From Streptomyces sp. NBC_00094 (GTDB lineage: Bacteria; Actinomycetota; Actinomycetes; Streptomycetales; Streptomycetaceae), in contig NZ_JAPEMB010000001.1 in the NCBI RefSeq assembly GCF_026343125.1, forward strand, positions 7,879,501 through 7,943,500: DNA of 64,000 nt, written 5' to 3'. Numbering within the stretch: position 1 is the first letter of the stretch; each line of letters opens with the position of its first letter. Shown piece by piece: positions 16,285-24,926 of this stretch. The notes beneath the pieces were generated by a model. It was given only the letters and a program-made list of their open reading frames with translations. It searched no databases and was not told the origin of the DNA. A program made the translations under genes and the position numbers.

Positions 16285-16361
16285 CGCTGCTCTCCCTAGG
16301 ACGGAGTCGCCGCAGCGTCCATGAATCCAGTGCAGCCCCGTCCCGGGCCGTCGTCAAACGC

Positions 16362-16394
16362 AGGGACGACTCAGGGACGACTCAGGGACGACTC
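16362..16394. repeat. 11-bp tandem repeat, three copies
   Basis: AGGGACGACTC repeated three times in a row across the end of the peroxiredoxin gene, one base into its stop codon. No stem-loop is apparent. Confidence 0.7.
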
Positions 16395-16842
16395 AAGGCC
16401 GGCGCAAGGCGGCCAGCGCCCGATCCGCGTGCACGCTCATGCGGATCTCGCTGCGCACGACCTCGCGTACACGCCGATCCTGACCGATCACGAAAGTGAT
16501 GCGCTTCGTCGGCGCGAGCGAGAAGCCGCGCTTCACGCCGAAGCGCTCCCGCACGGCGCCGTCCGGGTCCGACAGCAGCGGATAGCCCAGGGAGTGCCGC
16601 TCGGCGAACTCCAGTTGCCGTTCCACTCCGTCGGTGCTGATGCCCACGGGCAGCGCGCCGACGGCGCGGAACTCGGCCGCGAGGTCACGGAAGTGACAGG
16701 CCTCGGCGGTGCAGCCCGGAGTGAGCGCCGCCGGGTAGAAGAAGAGGACGACCGGGCCCTCGGTCAGCAGCTCCGTGAGGGACCGCGGGGTGCCCGTTTC
16801 ATCCGGAAGGGTGAAGTCCTCGACAAGGTCACCGACGTTCAT
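16393..16842 (-). CDS. bcp: Peroxiredoxin of Bcp/thiol peroxidase type
   Basis: A 149-residue atypical 2-Cys peroxiredoxin that reduces peroxides with thioredoxin. The active motif is ALTPGCTAEACHF with peroxidatic C44 and resolving C49 five residues on, the Bcp/PrxQ form. The fold starts with VGDLVEDFTLPDETG and ends in VVRSEIRMSVHADR. ATG 16842 is preceded by a short ribosome-site-like GGGGACGGG. It faces the PadR gene divided by 105 bases and sits downstream of the MBL gene on the same strand, but with the 11-bp repeats between. Confidence 0.92.
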   Translation of the reverse strand: MNVGDLVEDFTLPDETGTPRSLTELLTEGPVVLFFYPAALTPGCTAEACHFRDLAAEFRAVGALPVGISTDGVERQLEFAERHSLGYPLLSDPDGAVRERFGVKRGFSLAPTKRITFVIGQDRRVREVVRSEIRMSVHADRALAALRRP

Positions 16843-16947
16843 TGAGGCCCGTCCCCGATCCGTCCCACGCTCCGCCGCCGGTCGTCCGGCGGCCGGGCGG
16901 TGACGTTACCGCAGAGTAGGCGACCCCGTCACCCCTTCGGGTGAGGC

Positions 16948-17532
16948 TCAGCGGGCGGGCTCCGGAACGCCGCCGCGCGCCGCGGCGCGCCGGTCCAGCA
17001 CGGCGAGGGTCCGCTCCCCCCAGCGCAGATTCTCCTCCTCGAGGAACCGGCCGCGCATCAGCGTGAGATACGGGCCGACCCGCTCCGCCTCGCTGAGATA
17101 CGTCTCCTCGTCCCGGCCGTTCAGCATCCACTCCCGCAGCCGGTCGTAGCGGGCCAGCTTCGTCCGGGCCGTGTCCATCCGCTGTGCGACGAAACCGCGT
17201 ACCGCGCCCGTGTCGCCCTCGTCGCAGGCCTGCACCTGGACCATGAGCTCGTCACGGACGGCGGTCGGGCGCGGAGGCGTCGACGTGTAGGCGTACAGAT
17301 CCTGCCGTCCCGACTCCGTGAGGCTGAACATCCGCTTGTTGGGGCGCCGTTCCTGCTCCACCACACGGGCCGCGATCAAGTCGTCGGCGGCGAGACGGTC
17401 CAGCTCGCGGTAGAGCTGCTGCGGGGTGGCGGCCCAGAAGTTGGCGACGGACACGTCGAAGATCTTGGCCAGGTCGTATCCGGAGGCCTCGCCCTCCAGG
17501 AGAGCTGCGAGGACGGCGTGCTTGAGGGACAT
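16948..17532 (-). CDS. PadR-family transcriptional regulator
   Basis: A 194-residue PadR/Vinculin-type winged-helix repressor: N-terminal KHAVLAALLEGEASGYDL, then the wing with YRELDRLAADDLIAARVVEQ and KRMFSLTESGRQ, and a C-terminal helical dimerisation part. It is divergent from the SRPBCC gene at 17690 and a perfect inverted repeat (17552-17581) lies in the gap, so this regulator probably represses the pair. Ligand is unknown; relatives respond to phenolics or drugs. Confidence 0.9.
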   Translation of the reverse strand: MSLKHAVLAALLEGEASGYDLAKIFDVSVANFWAATPQQLYRELDRLAADDLIAARVVEQERRPNKRMFSLTESGRQDLYAYTSTPPRPTAVRDELMVQVQACDEGDTGAVRGFVAQRMDTARTKLARYDRLREWMLNGRDEETYLSEAERVGPYLTLMRGRFLEEENLRWGERTLAVLDRRAAARGGVPEPAR

Positions 17533-17551
17533 CCGGACACGCTAGCAGCAC

Positions 17552-17581
17552 GTTGAATAGTTCCCTTCACACCTATTCAAC
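17552..17581. promoter_or_regulatory. Inverted repeat in the PadR divergent promoter
   Basis: Perfect 9-bp arms GTTGAATAG and CTATTCAAC separated by 12 bases, 20 bases upstream of the PadR start. The AT-rich arms stand out in this GC-rich region and are a good candidate PadR operator. Confidence 0.75.
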
Positions 17582-17689
17582 CGGACAGGTGTCCTTCGCT
17601 GGCACGTCGCTCCGGCGCCTGCCTAGGGTGGAGGGAGACGGCCGGGGGGACCAGGAGGGCCGCGGGGAGCAGATCCGAGGGGCAGCGCG

Positions 17690-18175
17690 ATGGACAGCGA
17701 CACGTTCGTCTACACCACCTACATCCGGACCACCCCCGACGAGCTCTGGAAGGCCCTCACCGACCCGGCGCTCACCCGCCGCTACTGGGGCGTGGCCTTC
17801 GAGTCGGAGTGGACTCCGGGCGCCCCCATGGTCTGGGACGAGGGCGGACGCAGGACCGCCGACCCCGAACAGGTCGTTCTCGCGGCCGAGCCGGGCCGTC
17901 TCCTCTCGTACACCTGGCACACCTTCACCCCGGTCTGGGCGGAGGCCGTCGGCCTCGACAGGGAGGCGTACGCGCGCCTGGCCCAGGAGCGCCGGTCCCG
18001 CGTGAGCTTCACCATCGAGCCCTCGGGCGACACCGTCAAACTCACCGTCGCGCACGGCGATCTGGAGCCCGACGGCATCATCAAGGGGCTGATCGGCGAG
18101 GGCTGGCCCGCGCTCGTCTCGAGTCTCAAGTCCCTGCTGGAGACGGGCGAGGAACTTCCCGAGCCGCCCCGCTGA
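17690..18175 (+). CDS. SRPBCC/AHSA1-domain protein
   Basis: A 161-residue START/Bet v 1-like protein of the AHSA1 type: FVYTTYIRTTPDELWKALTDPALTRRYWG, then the hydrophobic cavity strands and SFTIEPSGDTVKLTVAHGDL with the closing helix EGWPALVSSLKSLLE. These bind hydrophobic ligands or act as Hsp90 co-chaperone-like proteins; here it is probably a small-molecule binding protein whose gene is controlled by the divergent PadR regulator, a common pairing. Confidence 0.85.
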   Translation: MDSDTFVYTTYIRTTPDELWKALTDPALTRRYWGVAFESEWTPGAPMVWDEGGRRTADPEQVVLAAEPGRLLSYTWHTFTPVWAEAVGLDREAYARLAQERRSRVSFTIEPSGDTVKLTVAHGDLEPDGIIKGLIGEGWPALVSSLKSLLETGEELPEPPR

Positions 18176-18322
18176 CCGGCTGCTGGCCCATTCGAGTCGT
18201 CTCCTCGCCCGCTCGGCGGCCACACTCGGTGTCTTGATCATCTTTTCCTCCTTTGATCGGTTTTGATGCTGCGGTCGGCGACGCCCGCCGACGCCGTGGT
18301 CCGGAAGGGGAGGGTGTCCGAC

Positions 18323-19681
18323 GTGTCGTCACGCAGATACGTACGGGGGTGGGGAGCTGTCTCCCTGGCCGTCGGAGTCGTCCTCGTCGGCACGGCGGCC
18401 CAGTCGCCGACAAGCCCGGGAAAGCTCCCTGCCGGGGCGTCACCGTCCACCGCCGTCGTCTCCGTGGACAGCTGTCCCACCGGTGGCGGCCTGTGCTCCG
18501 AGCTCCGCCACACGGTGGCCCTGAGCGGCGGACGCCTCCTCACGGGGCACCCGGTCACTCTCGGCGCGAAGGCCGACGGGCCCCTTGAGCTGGTGCTGCG
18601 CACCCCCGGCCTGCTGGCCGACGTCACCGTGACCGACCGGCGCGGGCGTCGGATCGCCGGCGCGCCGAGCGCGGACGGCACCCGCTGGACCAGCGTCGCC
18701 GCGCTCCCCGCCGGAGGCCGCTACACCGCCCGCCTGGTCGTCGAGGGTCCCGTCGGCGGCGCAGGGCCCGCCACCCCTCGCCGCCGGCTCGCCCGGCTGG
18801 AGCTCCGCACGGCCGCCGTGCCCGCCGGAGAGCGGCTCACCGTCTCCTTCGGCCCCGAGGGCGGCGGCACGTACGGCGTCGGCCAGCCGATCACCGCCGA
18901 ACTCAGCCGTCCCCTGCCCGCGACCGGACCCGCCGCCCGACGGCTCGTCGAGAGCGCCCTCCAGGTCCGTACCGAGGCCCGGGTCGAAGGCTCCTGGCAC
19001 TGGGTCGACTCCGACACCCTCCACTACCGGCCACGCACGTACTGGCCCGCTCGCACCACCGTCCGCGTCCGTAGCGGCCTCGACGGGATGCGCATCGGCG
19101 GCGGCCTCATCGGAGGTCGGTCACGGCCCTTCACCCTCACCACCGGAGACCGGGTCGAGGCCGTCACCGACGTCTCCACGTTGCGGATGACCGTGTTCCG
19201 CGACGGGCGCGCGATCCGCACGATCCCGGTCACCACCGGGAAGCCCGGCTACCGCACCCGTGGCGGCGTCAAGGTCGTCCTCGGCAAGGAACGCCTCGTC
19301 CGGATGCGGGGCGACACGATCGGTATCGCCCGGCGCAGCCCCGACTACTACGACCTCAAGGTCCATTGGGCCACCAGGGTGACGTGGAGCGGCGAGTATC
19401 TGCACGCCGCACCCTGGTCCGTCGACGCGCAGGGGAGCGAGAACGTCAGCCACGGCTGCACCGGGATGAGCACCGAGGACGCCGCGTGGCTCTTCCGCAC
19501 CGTCCGCGAGGGCGACCTCGTCCAGGTCGTCAACGCGTACCGGGAGCCGATGGCCCCCTTCGGCAACGGCTTCGGGGACTGGAACCTCAGCTGGGCCGAG
19601 TGGCGCCGCGGCAGCGCCCTCACCGCGGCGGTCACCGCCGGCCCCGCCGCCCCGGGCGGCGCTCTGAACCCCGAGCTCTGA
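18323..19681 (+). CDS. L,D-transpeptidase with Ig-like domains
   Basis: About 452 residues (from GTG 18323) of an exported L,D-transpeptidase that makes 3-3 crosslinks in peptidoglycan or attaches proteins to it. A signal segment AVSLAVGVVLVGTAA is near the start, followed by two Ig-like domains (about 50-300, as in Mycobacterium LdtMt2) and the YkuD domain: RTRGGVKVVLGKE and the catalytic NVSHGCTGMST with Cys379. TTG 18263 and ATG 18266 upstream have no ribosome site; GTG 18323 has GGAGGG nine bases before. A hairpin follows the gene. Confidence 0.9.
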   Translation: MSSRRYVRGWGAVSLAVGVVLVGTAAQSPTSPGKLPAGASPSTAVVSVDSCPTGGGLCSELRHTVALSGGRLLTGHPVTLGAKADGPLELVLRTPGLLADVTVTDRRGRRIAGAPSADGTRWTSVAALPAGGRYTARLVVEGPVGGAGPATPRRRLARLELRTAAVPAGERLTVSFGPEGGGTYGVGQPITAELSRPLPATGPAARRLVESALQVRTEARVEGSWHWVDSDTLHYRPRTYWPARTTVRVRSGLDGMRIGGGLIGGRSRPFTLTTGDRVEAVTDVSTLRMTVFRDGRAIRTIPVTTGKPGYRTRGGVKVVLGKERLVRMRGDTIGIARRSPDYYDLKVHWATRVTWSGEYLHAAPWSVDAQGSENVSHGCTGMSTEDAAWLFRTVREGDLVQVVNAYREPMAPFGNGFGDWNLSWAEWRRGSALTAAVTAGPAAPGGALNPEL

Positions 19682-19797
19682 CCCGTACGCGCCGGGGCCA
19701 CGCCCGCCACGCCGAGCGTTCCGGCGGGCGCCCCCGGTCCCGTACCTCTCGGTGATACTGACGTCCTGCCCGTCTCCGCCGCCCGCAGGGAGCTTCG

Positions 19798-20106
19798 ATG
19801 TCGGACGTCACCAAGGTCGAGGTCGGGGGCGCGACCCTCTTCGTGGAAGCGCGGCGGCTCGGGCCCGACACCGAGCTCGAAGGGTTCGGCGACCGGCTGC
19901 CCGACCTCTCCGCCGTCACCGGAGCGCTCGCCGCCTTCGCCGGGCAGATCGGCGAGGCGCTCGACCGGGCGGCGCCGGACCGGGCGACCGTCGAGTTCGG
20001 CTGCCAGCTCGGCCTGGACGCGGGCAGACTCACCGCCCTTGTCGTCCAGGGCAGCGCCAACGCCAGCCTGCGGGTGACCCTCGAATGGGAGAAGTCGCCC
20101 CGCTGA
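19798..20106 (+). CDS. CU044_2847/Trypco1-like protein
   Basis: A 102-residue protein with the trypsin-co-occurring domain 1 (CU044_2847) pattern: VEVGGATLFVEARRL then a helical segment and VEFGCQLGLDAGRLTALVVQGSANASLRVTLEW. In other genomes this domain is found near peptidases and in conflict-type gene sets; here no peptidase or effector is next to it. GGGAG precedes ATG 19798. Function unknown. Confidence 0.75.
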   Translation: MSDVTKVEVGGATLFVEARRLGPDTELEGFGDRLPDLSAVTGALAAFAGQIGEALDRAAPDRATVEFGCQLGLDAGRLTALVVQGSANASLRVTLEWEKSPR

Positions 20107-20156
20107 CCAGGGTGGGCCGGGGGAGGGGCGCGAGGGCCGGGTGGTCCTCTGCTCCG

Positions 20157-21569
20157 CTACTCCGTCCGGGTGTCCAAGGCCCGCTGAGCGTCCGGATCGG
20201 CCGGGGCCTCGACGCCGGACGGGGCCGGGGGAGCGGGGGCGCCGAGCAGGAGCTTGGGGCGCTGCTGGAGTCCGGCGCCGACGAGGACGCCCATGGCGAT
20301 CGAGGCCACCGTGATCACCATGCTGACCATGCTGTCCAGGCCGCCTCCGGTGTCGCCCGCCACGATGATCTCGGAGATGCTGGTCAGCCCGACCGCGCCC
20401 GGGACGAGCAGCCAGAAGCAGGGCAGGAACACCACCTGGTCCGGGGTGTGCGAGCGCCGCGCGATCCATTTCGCCATCGGCGGCAGCAGCACCCCGGCCG
20501 CGAAGGCTCCGAAGGTCGGGCCGGCGAACTCCGAGGCCAGCGACTGCACGAGCCGCTCGGTGAGCAGGGCGCCGAGCAGCCAGCCCGTGACCCGCGGCGG
20601 GGCGGAGAAGTACAGGAGGAAGCCGAAGCCGAGGAGCAGCACGCCGACCCAGGGCGCCCAGGCCCCGAGCGGATCGGAGGCGGGCCCGTCCGGCGGGCGG
20701 GGGCTGAGCACTTCGGTGCCGACCAGGATGCCGATGGCGAGCAGCAGGAGCACGTTCGCGGCACCGGCCAGCCGGGAGATGCCCGACAGGGCGGCGCCGG
20801 TGGCGAGTTCGATGGCGCCCAGTGTCAGCGCGGAGCCCGGGAGGAAGGCGATCAGCGGGGGGATGTACAGGACGGTGGGCGCCTCGTGGAGGAGCGGTCC
20901 CGCCCACGCCTGCGAGGCCGTCGTGACGAGGATCGCCGCGACCACCGGCAGGGCGGTGCGGGCAGCCGGGAGCCGGTCGCCGAACAGGCGCAGCAGGCCG
21001 ACGCCCGCGCCGAGCACCGCGTATCCGATGATGGCGGGGACGGTCGCGTGCCGCATCGTGCCCAGGCCGACGGTGAGCAGGACGTAGCCGAGGATGGTGG
21101 CGGCCGGGCTGAACCGCTCGGGTTTCGCCCGGACTTCCCGCAGCGCACGCCGCGCGTCGTCGAACGGCACTTCCCGCGTCCGCATCCGCTCGACCAGCGA
21201 CTGGACCGCCTCCACCTGGTCGAGCCGCAGGTCCGGCCCCTCGACGGGGGCGAAGTCGAGCTCGCCGCCCCGGCCGTCGGGGCCGCCCCCGACCCGGACG
21301 AACAGCCCGGTCGGCACCACGAAACTTCGCACCCGCATGCCGTAGCGGGCGGCCACGTCGTGCAGGACCCGCTCGACCTCGGCGGTCCGCTCCCCGGCGC
21401 GCAGCAGCTCGGAGCCGAGTTCGCACAGGAGCGCGGCGAGATCCCGCAACCACTCCCGCCCGGCGCCTTCCGCCTCCGGCACGGTCACGGTGCTCCCGCG
21501 CCGCCGGGGCCGCAACGAGGCTGCCCGGCGGGCGAGACCACGCACATCGATACGGGACAAAAGGCGCAT
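20157..21569 (-). CDS. Threonine/serine exporter (ThrE family)
   Basis: A 470-residue integral membrane protein of the ThrE family, which exports threonine and serine. The N-terminal soluble part (about 30-150, DUF1212 with RSFVVPTGLFVRVGG) is followed by ten hydrophobic helices (for example ILGYVLLTVGLGTMRHA and LLLGFGFLLYFS). The family's N and C halves are fused in one chain, as in Corynebacterium ThrE. It is convergent with the Trypco1-like gene. Confidence 0.88.
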   Translation of the reverse strand: MRLLSRIDVRGLARRAASLRPRRRGSTVTVPEAEGAGREWLRDLAALLCELGSELLRAGERTAEVERVLHDVAARYGMRVRSFVVPTGLFVRVGGGPDGRGGELDFAPVEGPDLRLDQVEAVQSLVERMRTREVPFDDARRALREVRAKPERFSPAATILGYVLLTVGLGTMRHATVPAIIGYAVLGAGVGLLRLFGDRLPAARTALPVVAAILVTTASQAWAGPLLHEAPTVLYIPPLIAFLPGSALTLGAIELATGAALSGISRLAGAANVLLLLAIGILVGTEVLSPRPPDGPASDPLGAWAPWVGVLLLGFGFLLYFSAPPRVTGWLLGALLTERLVQSLASEFAGPTFGAFAAGVLLPPMAKWIARRSHTPDQVVFLPCFWLLVPGAVGLTSISEIIVAGDTGGGLDSMVSMVITVASIAMGVLVGAGLQQRPKLLLGAPAPPAPSGVEAPADPDAQRALDTRTE

Positions 21570-21742
21570 TCGCGCACGTTAGCAGCGCATTCACACCCTC
21601 ACACCCGTGCCTCGTGCCCCGGCGCGGAGCCGCGTCGCGCCGGGTAGGGACCACGGCCGGTCTCTCCCTGAACTCGACCGTGAGAGTTACCGGCGTGTCC
21701 CCGTTCACGAAGAGTGGCCGCACGAGCTGCGAGGATGCCCTC

Positions 21743-22252
21743 ATGGAGCACCACGAGGAGAAGAACGACCTGTTGGCCGAGGCGGTCGCCCTGCGCGAGC
21801 AGGGACGGAGGGAGGAGGCGCGCGAGCTGCTCGTCGCGCTCGCCGCCGACCGGCCGGACGACGCGGAGGTCGCGTACCAGACGGCCTGGGCACACGACGT
21901 CCTCGGTCTGGAGGCGGAGGCCGTGCCGTACTACGAGCGCGCCCTCGCCGGAGCCGGCACCGGGCTCACGCCGGACGACCGCCGCGGCGCCCTCCTCGGC
22001 CTCGGGAGCACCTACCGGATCCTCGGCAGGTACGACGAGGCGGTCACCCTGCTCACCGGCGCCGTCGAGGAGTTCCCCGAGGACGGGTCCCTGCGCACCT
22101 TCCTCGCCATGGCCCTCTACAACACGGGCCGGCACCACGAGTCGGTCCGTACCCTGCTGCGCCTGCTGGCGGCCACCAGCGAGGACCCGTCCGTACGCGA
22201 GTACAGGCGGGCCATCGAGCACTACGCCGAGGACCTCGACGCGACCGAGTGA
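21743..22252 (+). CDS. Tetratricopeptide-repeat protein
   Basis: A 169-residue protein of TPR repeats: ALREQGRREEARELLVALAADRPDDAEVAYQTAWAHDVLG, then LEAEAVPYYERALA, GRYDEAVTLLTGAVEEFPEDGSLRTFLAMALYNTGRHHESVRTL. About four repeats form a protein-binding superhelix; the partner is not evident. I chose ATG 21743 over the upstream frame since the coding signal starts here. Convergent with the cupin gene, separated by a hairpin. Confidence 0.85.
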   Translation: MEHHEEKNDLLAEAVALREQGRREEARELLVALAADRPDDAEVAYQTAWAHDVLGLEAEAVPYYERALAGAGTGLTPDDRRGALLGLGSTYRILGRYDEAVTLLTGAVEEFPEDGSLRTFLAMALYNTGRHHESVRTLLRLLAATSEDPSVREYRRAIEHYAEDLDATE

Positions 22253-22268
22253 CCGCCTGACCGCACCC

Positions 22269-22289
22269 CGGACGCCTGCCGGGCGTCCG
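22269..22289. terminator. Hairpin between convergent TPR and cupin genes
   Basis: 8-bp perfect stem CGGACGCC / GGCGTCCG with loop TGCCG, reaching the cupin stop codon on the other strand. Confidence 0.6.
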
Positions 22290-22610
22290 TCAGTCGTTCA
22301 CGGCGGTCAGGAGGACCACCGCGTCCTCCAGAGCCGTCAGCCCGTGCCGCTCCTTCGGGATCATCCGCAGGGTCGCCGCGGGGAGCTCCTCCGCCCACCC
22401 GGGCGTCGTCAGCTTCACCCGGCCCCGCAGCACCTGGAGGCTCGCGGCCGGCGGCGCGTTGTGCTCGTCCAGCGACGTGCCCGACGTCAGGGCGATGACG
22501 GTCTGCCGGAGCACCCCGTCGTGCATCACCAGATGGGCGCTGCGCCCGTGCGGCGCGCTGCGGGCCGCGGTCAGGTGCTCGTCGGCGAGCGCGGCGAGGT
22601 CCAGGATCAT
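22290..22610 (-). CDS. Cupin-domain protein
   Basis: A 106-residue single cupin barrel: TSLDEHNAPPAASLQVLRGRV includes cupin motif 1 (with His49 and nearby Glu/Asp), and LTTPGWAEELPAATLRMIP, KERHGLTALEDAVVLLT forms motif 2. One metal-His set appears present. ATG 22610 has GGGAGAGAC before it. It lies downstream of the MFS gene on the same strand, but probably as a separate gene. Confidence 0.85.
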   Translation of the reverse strand: MILDLAALADEHLTAARSAPHGRSAHLVMHDGVLRQTVIALTSGTSLDEHNAPPAASLQVLRGRVKLTTPGWAEELPAATLRMIPKERHGLTALEDAVVLLTAVND

Positions 22611-22627
22611 GTCTCTCCCTGCGGGGT

Positions 22628-23920
22628 TCACTCCTGCGAGGTGCGCGGGCGGATACTCCCAGCCTCTCGTGTGGCGTCCGGGACGCAACTCGGGGCCGCC
22701 GGTCGCGCCGCGACCGTCACCACGAACCCGGCGACGGCCACGAACACGCCCGCGAGCAGCAGGGCGGCGGACCAGCCGTACGCCGTGTACAGCCAGGACC
22801 CGACGAACGAGCCGATCGCACCGCCGCAGAACGTCGCCAGCATGAAGACCGTGTTCACCCGGGCCGCCACCGCCCGGCCGATCGCGAAGATCAAGGCCTG
22901 ACTCGCCACCTGGCTGGAGCTCACCCCCACGACCAGCAGGTTCGCCCCGACCACCAGCGCCACGGGGGAGTACGGGGCGAGCCCCGCCACCCCCAGACCG
23001 AGGCCCGCGCCCACCAGCCCCAGGGCGTTCACCGCCCATGGCCCGTACCGGTCGGCGAGCTGCCCGGCCCCTGCGGAGAGCAGCGCCGCCGGCAGCGTCA
23101 GCACCCCGTAGAGCCCGGCTGCGCCCGGCCCGTACCCGAGCGGCGGAGCAGCCAGGTGGAAGGCGAGCACGGCCCAGAAGACACTGAACGCGGCGAAGAC
23201 GCAGGCCCCGAGCAGCGCCGAGATCCGCAGCTCCCGGTGCTCGGCGAGGAGCCGGGGCAGTCCGGCCAGGAGCCGGAGGTACGAGGAACGGCGGCGCGCA
23301 CCCTTCGGTACCGCGCCACCCGTCCCCATCCGCTCGGGCAGCCGCCGCGGCAGGACCCACAGAAGCGCCGCCGTCGCCGCCGCTGCCACCACGTAGGCCG
23401 TACGCCAGCTTCCGCTCGCGTCGGTCACGGCCCCCGAGACCGTACGGGAGAGTGTCGAGCCCAGGGTGAGGCCGAGTCCGACGAGGCCCACGACCCTGCC
23501 CCGCCGACCCGGCCCCGCGAGCACCGCCGCCACCGGCGTGAGGATCTGCGGCAGGACCGTCGTGGTGGAGAGGGCCAGCGTGGCGAGCGCGAGCGTGACC
23601 ACGTCCGGCGCCGCCGCGGCGACGAGCAGCGCGAGGACGGTCAGTGCCAGCAGCACCGAGGTGAGCCGGCGCAGCCGGGCGGTGTCGGCGAGCGGCACGA
23701 GCAGCAGGATGCCGAGCGCGTACCCGATCTGGGCCGCCGAGGCGATCAGCCCCGCCGTCCGCTCCGAGACGTCCAGACCGTGGGCGACGGCGGCGAGCAG
23801 CGGTTGCGGGAAGTAGATGTTGGCGACGGTGACCGCCCCGGCCACGGCGAACAACAGGACGTTCACGGACCCGGCGGGGGCGGGCGCGGCGGAGGGGACG
23901 GCGGCGGGGCTCGGTTCCAC
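22628..23920 (-). CDS. MFS transporter
   Basis: A 430-residue major facilitator superfamily transporter with 12 hydrophobic helices (such as VNVLLFAVAGAVTVANIYFPQPLL and ILLLVPLADTARLRRLTSVLLALTVLALL), with motif-A-like loop DTARLRR. Drug or metabolite export; substrate unknown. GTG 23920 has AAGAGAG six bases before it; longer frame to 24016 is low-complexity. It is divergent from a LysR regulator with a dyad in the gap, a common regulator-exporter pairing. Confidence 0.85.
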   Translation of the reverse strand: MEPSPAAVPSAAPAPAGSVNVLLFAVAGAVTVANIYFPQPLLAAVAHGLDVSERTAGLIASAAQIGYALGILLLVPLADTARLRRLTSVLLALTVLALLVAAAAPDVVTLALATLALSTTTVLPQILTPVAAVLAGPGRRGRVVGLVGLGLTLGSTLSRTVSGAVTDASGSWRTAYVVAAAATAALLWVLPRRLPERMGTGGAVPKGARRRSSYLRLLAGLPRLLAEHRELRISALLGACVFAAFSVFWAVLAFHLAAPPLGYGPGAAGLYGVLTLPAALLSAGAGQLADRYGPWAVNALGLVGAGLGLGVAGLAPYSPVALVVGANLLVVGVSSSQVASQALIFAIGRAVAARVNTVFMLATFCGGAIGSFVGSWLYTAYGWSAALLLAGVFVAVAGFVVTVAARPAAPSCVPDATREAGSIRPRTSQE

Positions 23921-24003
23921 GGACTCTCTTCCGTACGGGGAGGGCGACGCCTCCAGGCTCCTCGCCGCGACCCCGCTCGAACAAGATGCGATCATCGAAG
24001 CGG

Positions 24004-24022
24004 CGTTGAGCCACACTCAACG
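24004..24022. promoter_or_regulatory. LysR-type T-N11-A dyad
   Basis: CGTTGAG-CCACA-CTCAACG with perfect 7-bp arms; it also fits T-N11-A (24007 and 24019). It lies 17 bases before the LysR ATG and 84 bases before the MFS start. Confidence 0.7.
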
Positions 24023-24038
24023 ATCATCGGGGGGATCC

Positions 24039-24926
24039 ATGCTGGAACGGTACGAACTGGAGGCGTTCCTCACGCTTGCCGAGGAGCTCCACTTCGGGCG
24101 CACCGCCGAACGCCTCGGCGTCTCCACCGGCCGGATCAGCCAGACCGTCAAGAAGCTGGAGCGCCGCTTCGGCACCCCGCTGTTCGTCCGCACCAGCCGC
24201 AGCGTCCGCCTCACCCCCGTCGGTCTGCGCCTGTACGAGGACCTCCTGCCCGCGTACCGGCAGATCCGCGCCGCGGTCGAACGCGCCACCGATGCCGGGC
24301 GGGGCGTCCACGGCAGGCTCCGGACCGGTTTCGCCACGCCCTGGGGCGGCGACCTCCTCACGGCCGCCGCCGACACGCTCCTCACCCGCCACCCGGGGTG
24401 CGAGATCACGGTCCGCGAGGTCCCGCTCGACGGCGGCCTCGGCCCCCTCCGGGACGGAACGCTCGACGTCCAGTTCGTCGCGTTCCCCGTTCGCGAGCCG
24501 GACCTCACCGTCGGCCCCGTCGTCCTCGCGGAGGACCGGGTGCTGCTCCTGCCCGCCGCCCATCCCCTGGCGGGCCGGTCCTCCCTCGGTCTGGAGGACC
24601 TCGCGGGACTGTCCCTGATCGCCCCCGAGGGCGCCAACCCCCGCTACTGGCGCGACCACCACTACCCGTGCCGCACCCCGTCCGGCGCCCATGTCGGCCG
24701 GGGCCCCGTCGCCGCGACCTGGCAGGAGGTCCTCTCCCATGTGAGCGCCGGCCGGGGCGTCGCCCCCGGCGCGGCGCTCGGCGCCCGGTACCACCCGCGC
24801 CCCGGCATCGCCTACGTCCCCCTCCGGGGCGCCCCGCCCGTCGAGTACGGCCTGGTCTGGCCGACGGCCGCGGACACCGCGCTGCTCAGGGCCTTCGTGG
24901 AGGCGGTCGGCGGATCACGGCCCTGA
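24039..24926 (+). CDS. LysR-family transcriptional regulator
   Basis: A 295-residue LysR regulator. The HTH is YELEAFLTLAEELHFGRTAERLGVSTGRISQTVKKLERR (residues 3-41) followed by LFVRTSRSVRLTP, and a periplasmic-binding-like effector domain with VRTGFATPWGGDLLTA and QFVAFPVREPDLTVGPVVLAEDRV. ATG 24039 is chosen for the HTH start. It is divergent from an MFS exporter and has a T-N11-A dyad upstream. It ends 12 bases inside the convergent M20 gene. Confidence 0.92.
   Translation: MLERYELEAFLTLAEELHFGRTAERLGVSTGRISQTVKKLERRFGTPLFVRTSRSVRLTPVGLRLYEDLLPAYRQIRAAVERATDAGRGVHGRLRTGFATPWGGDLLTAAADTLLTRHPGCEITVREVPLDGGLGPLRDGTLDVQFVAFPVREPDLTVGPVVLAEDRVLLLPAAHPLAGRSSLGLEDLAGLSLIAPEGANPRYWRDHHYPCRTPSGAHVGRGPVAATWQEVLSHVSAGRGVAPGAALGARYHPRPGIAYVPLRGAPPVEYGLVWPTAADTALLRAFVEAVGGSRP

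Noticed and set aside
19704..19731. GCCCGCC/GGCGGGC hairpin after the L,D-transpeptidase
   Set aside because: The arms are 7 bp with a 14-base loop, so it is weak evidence for a terminator.
19348..21744. A 798-residue reading frame opposite the L,D-transpeptidase and covering the ThrE gene
   Set aside because: It is a shadow frame rich in Arg/Ala/Gly and runs across known genes on both strands. GC-rich DNA gives such frames routinely.
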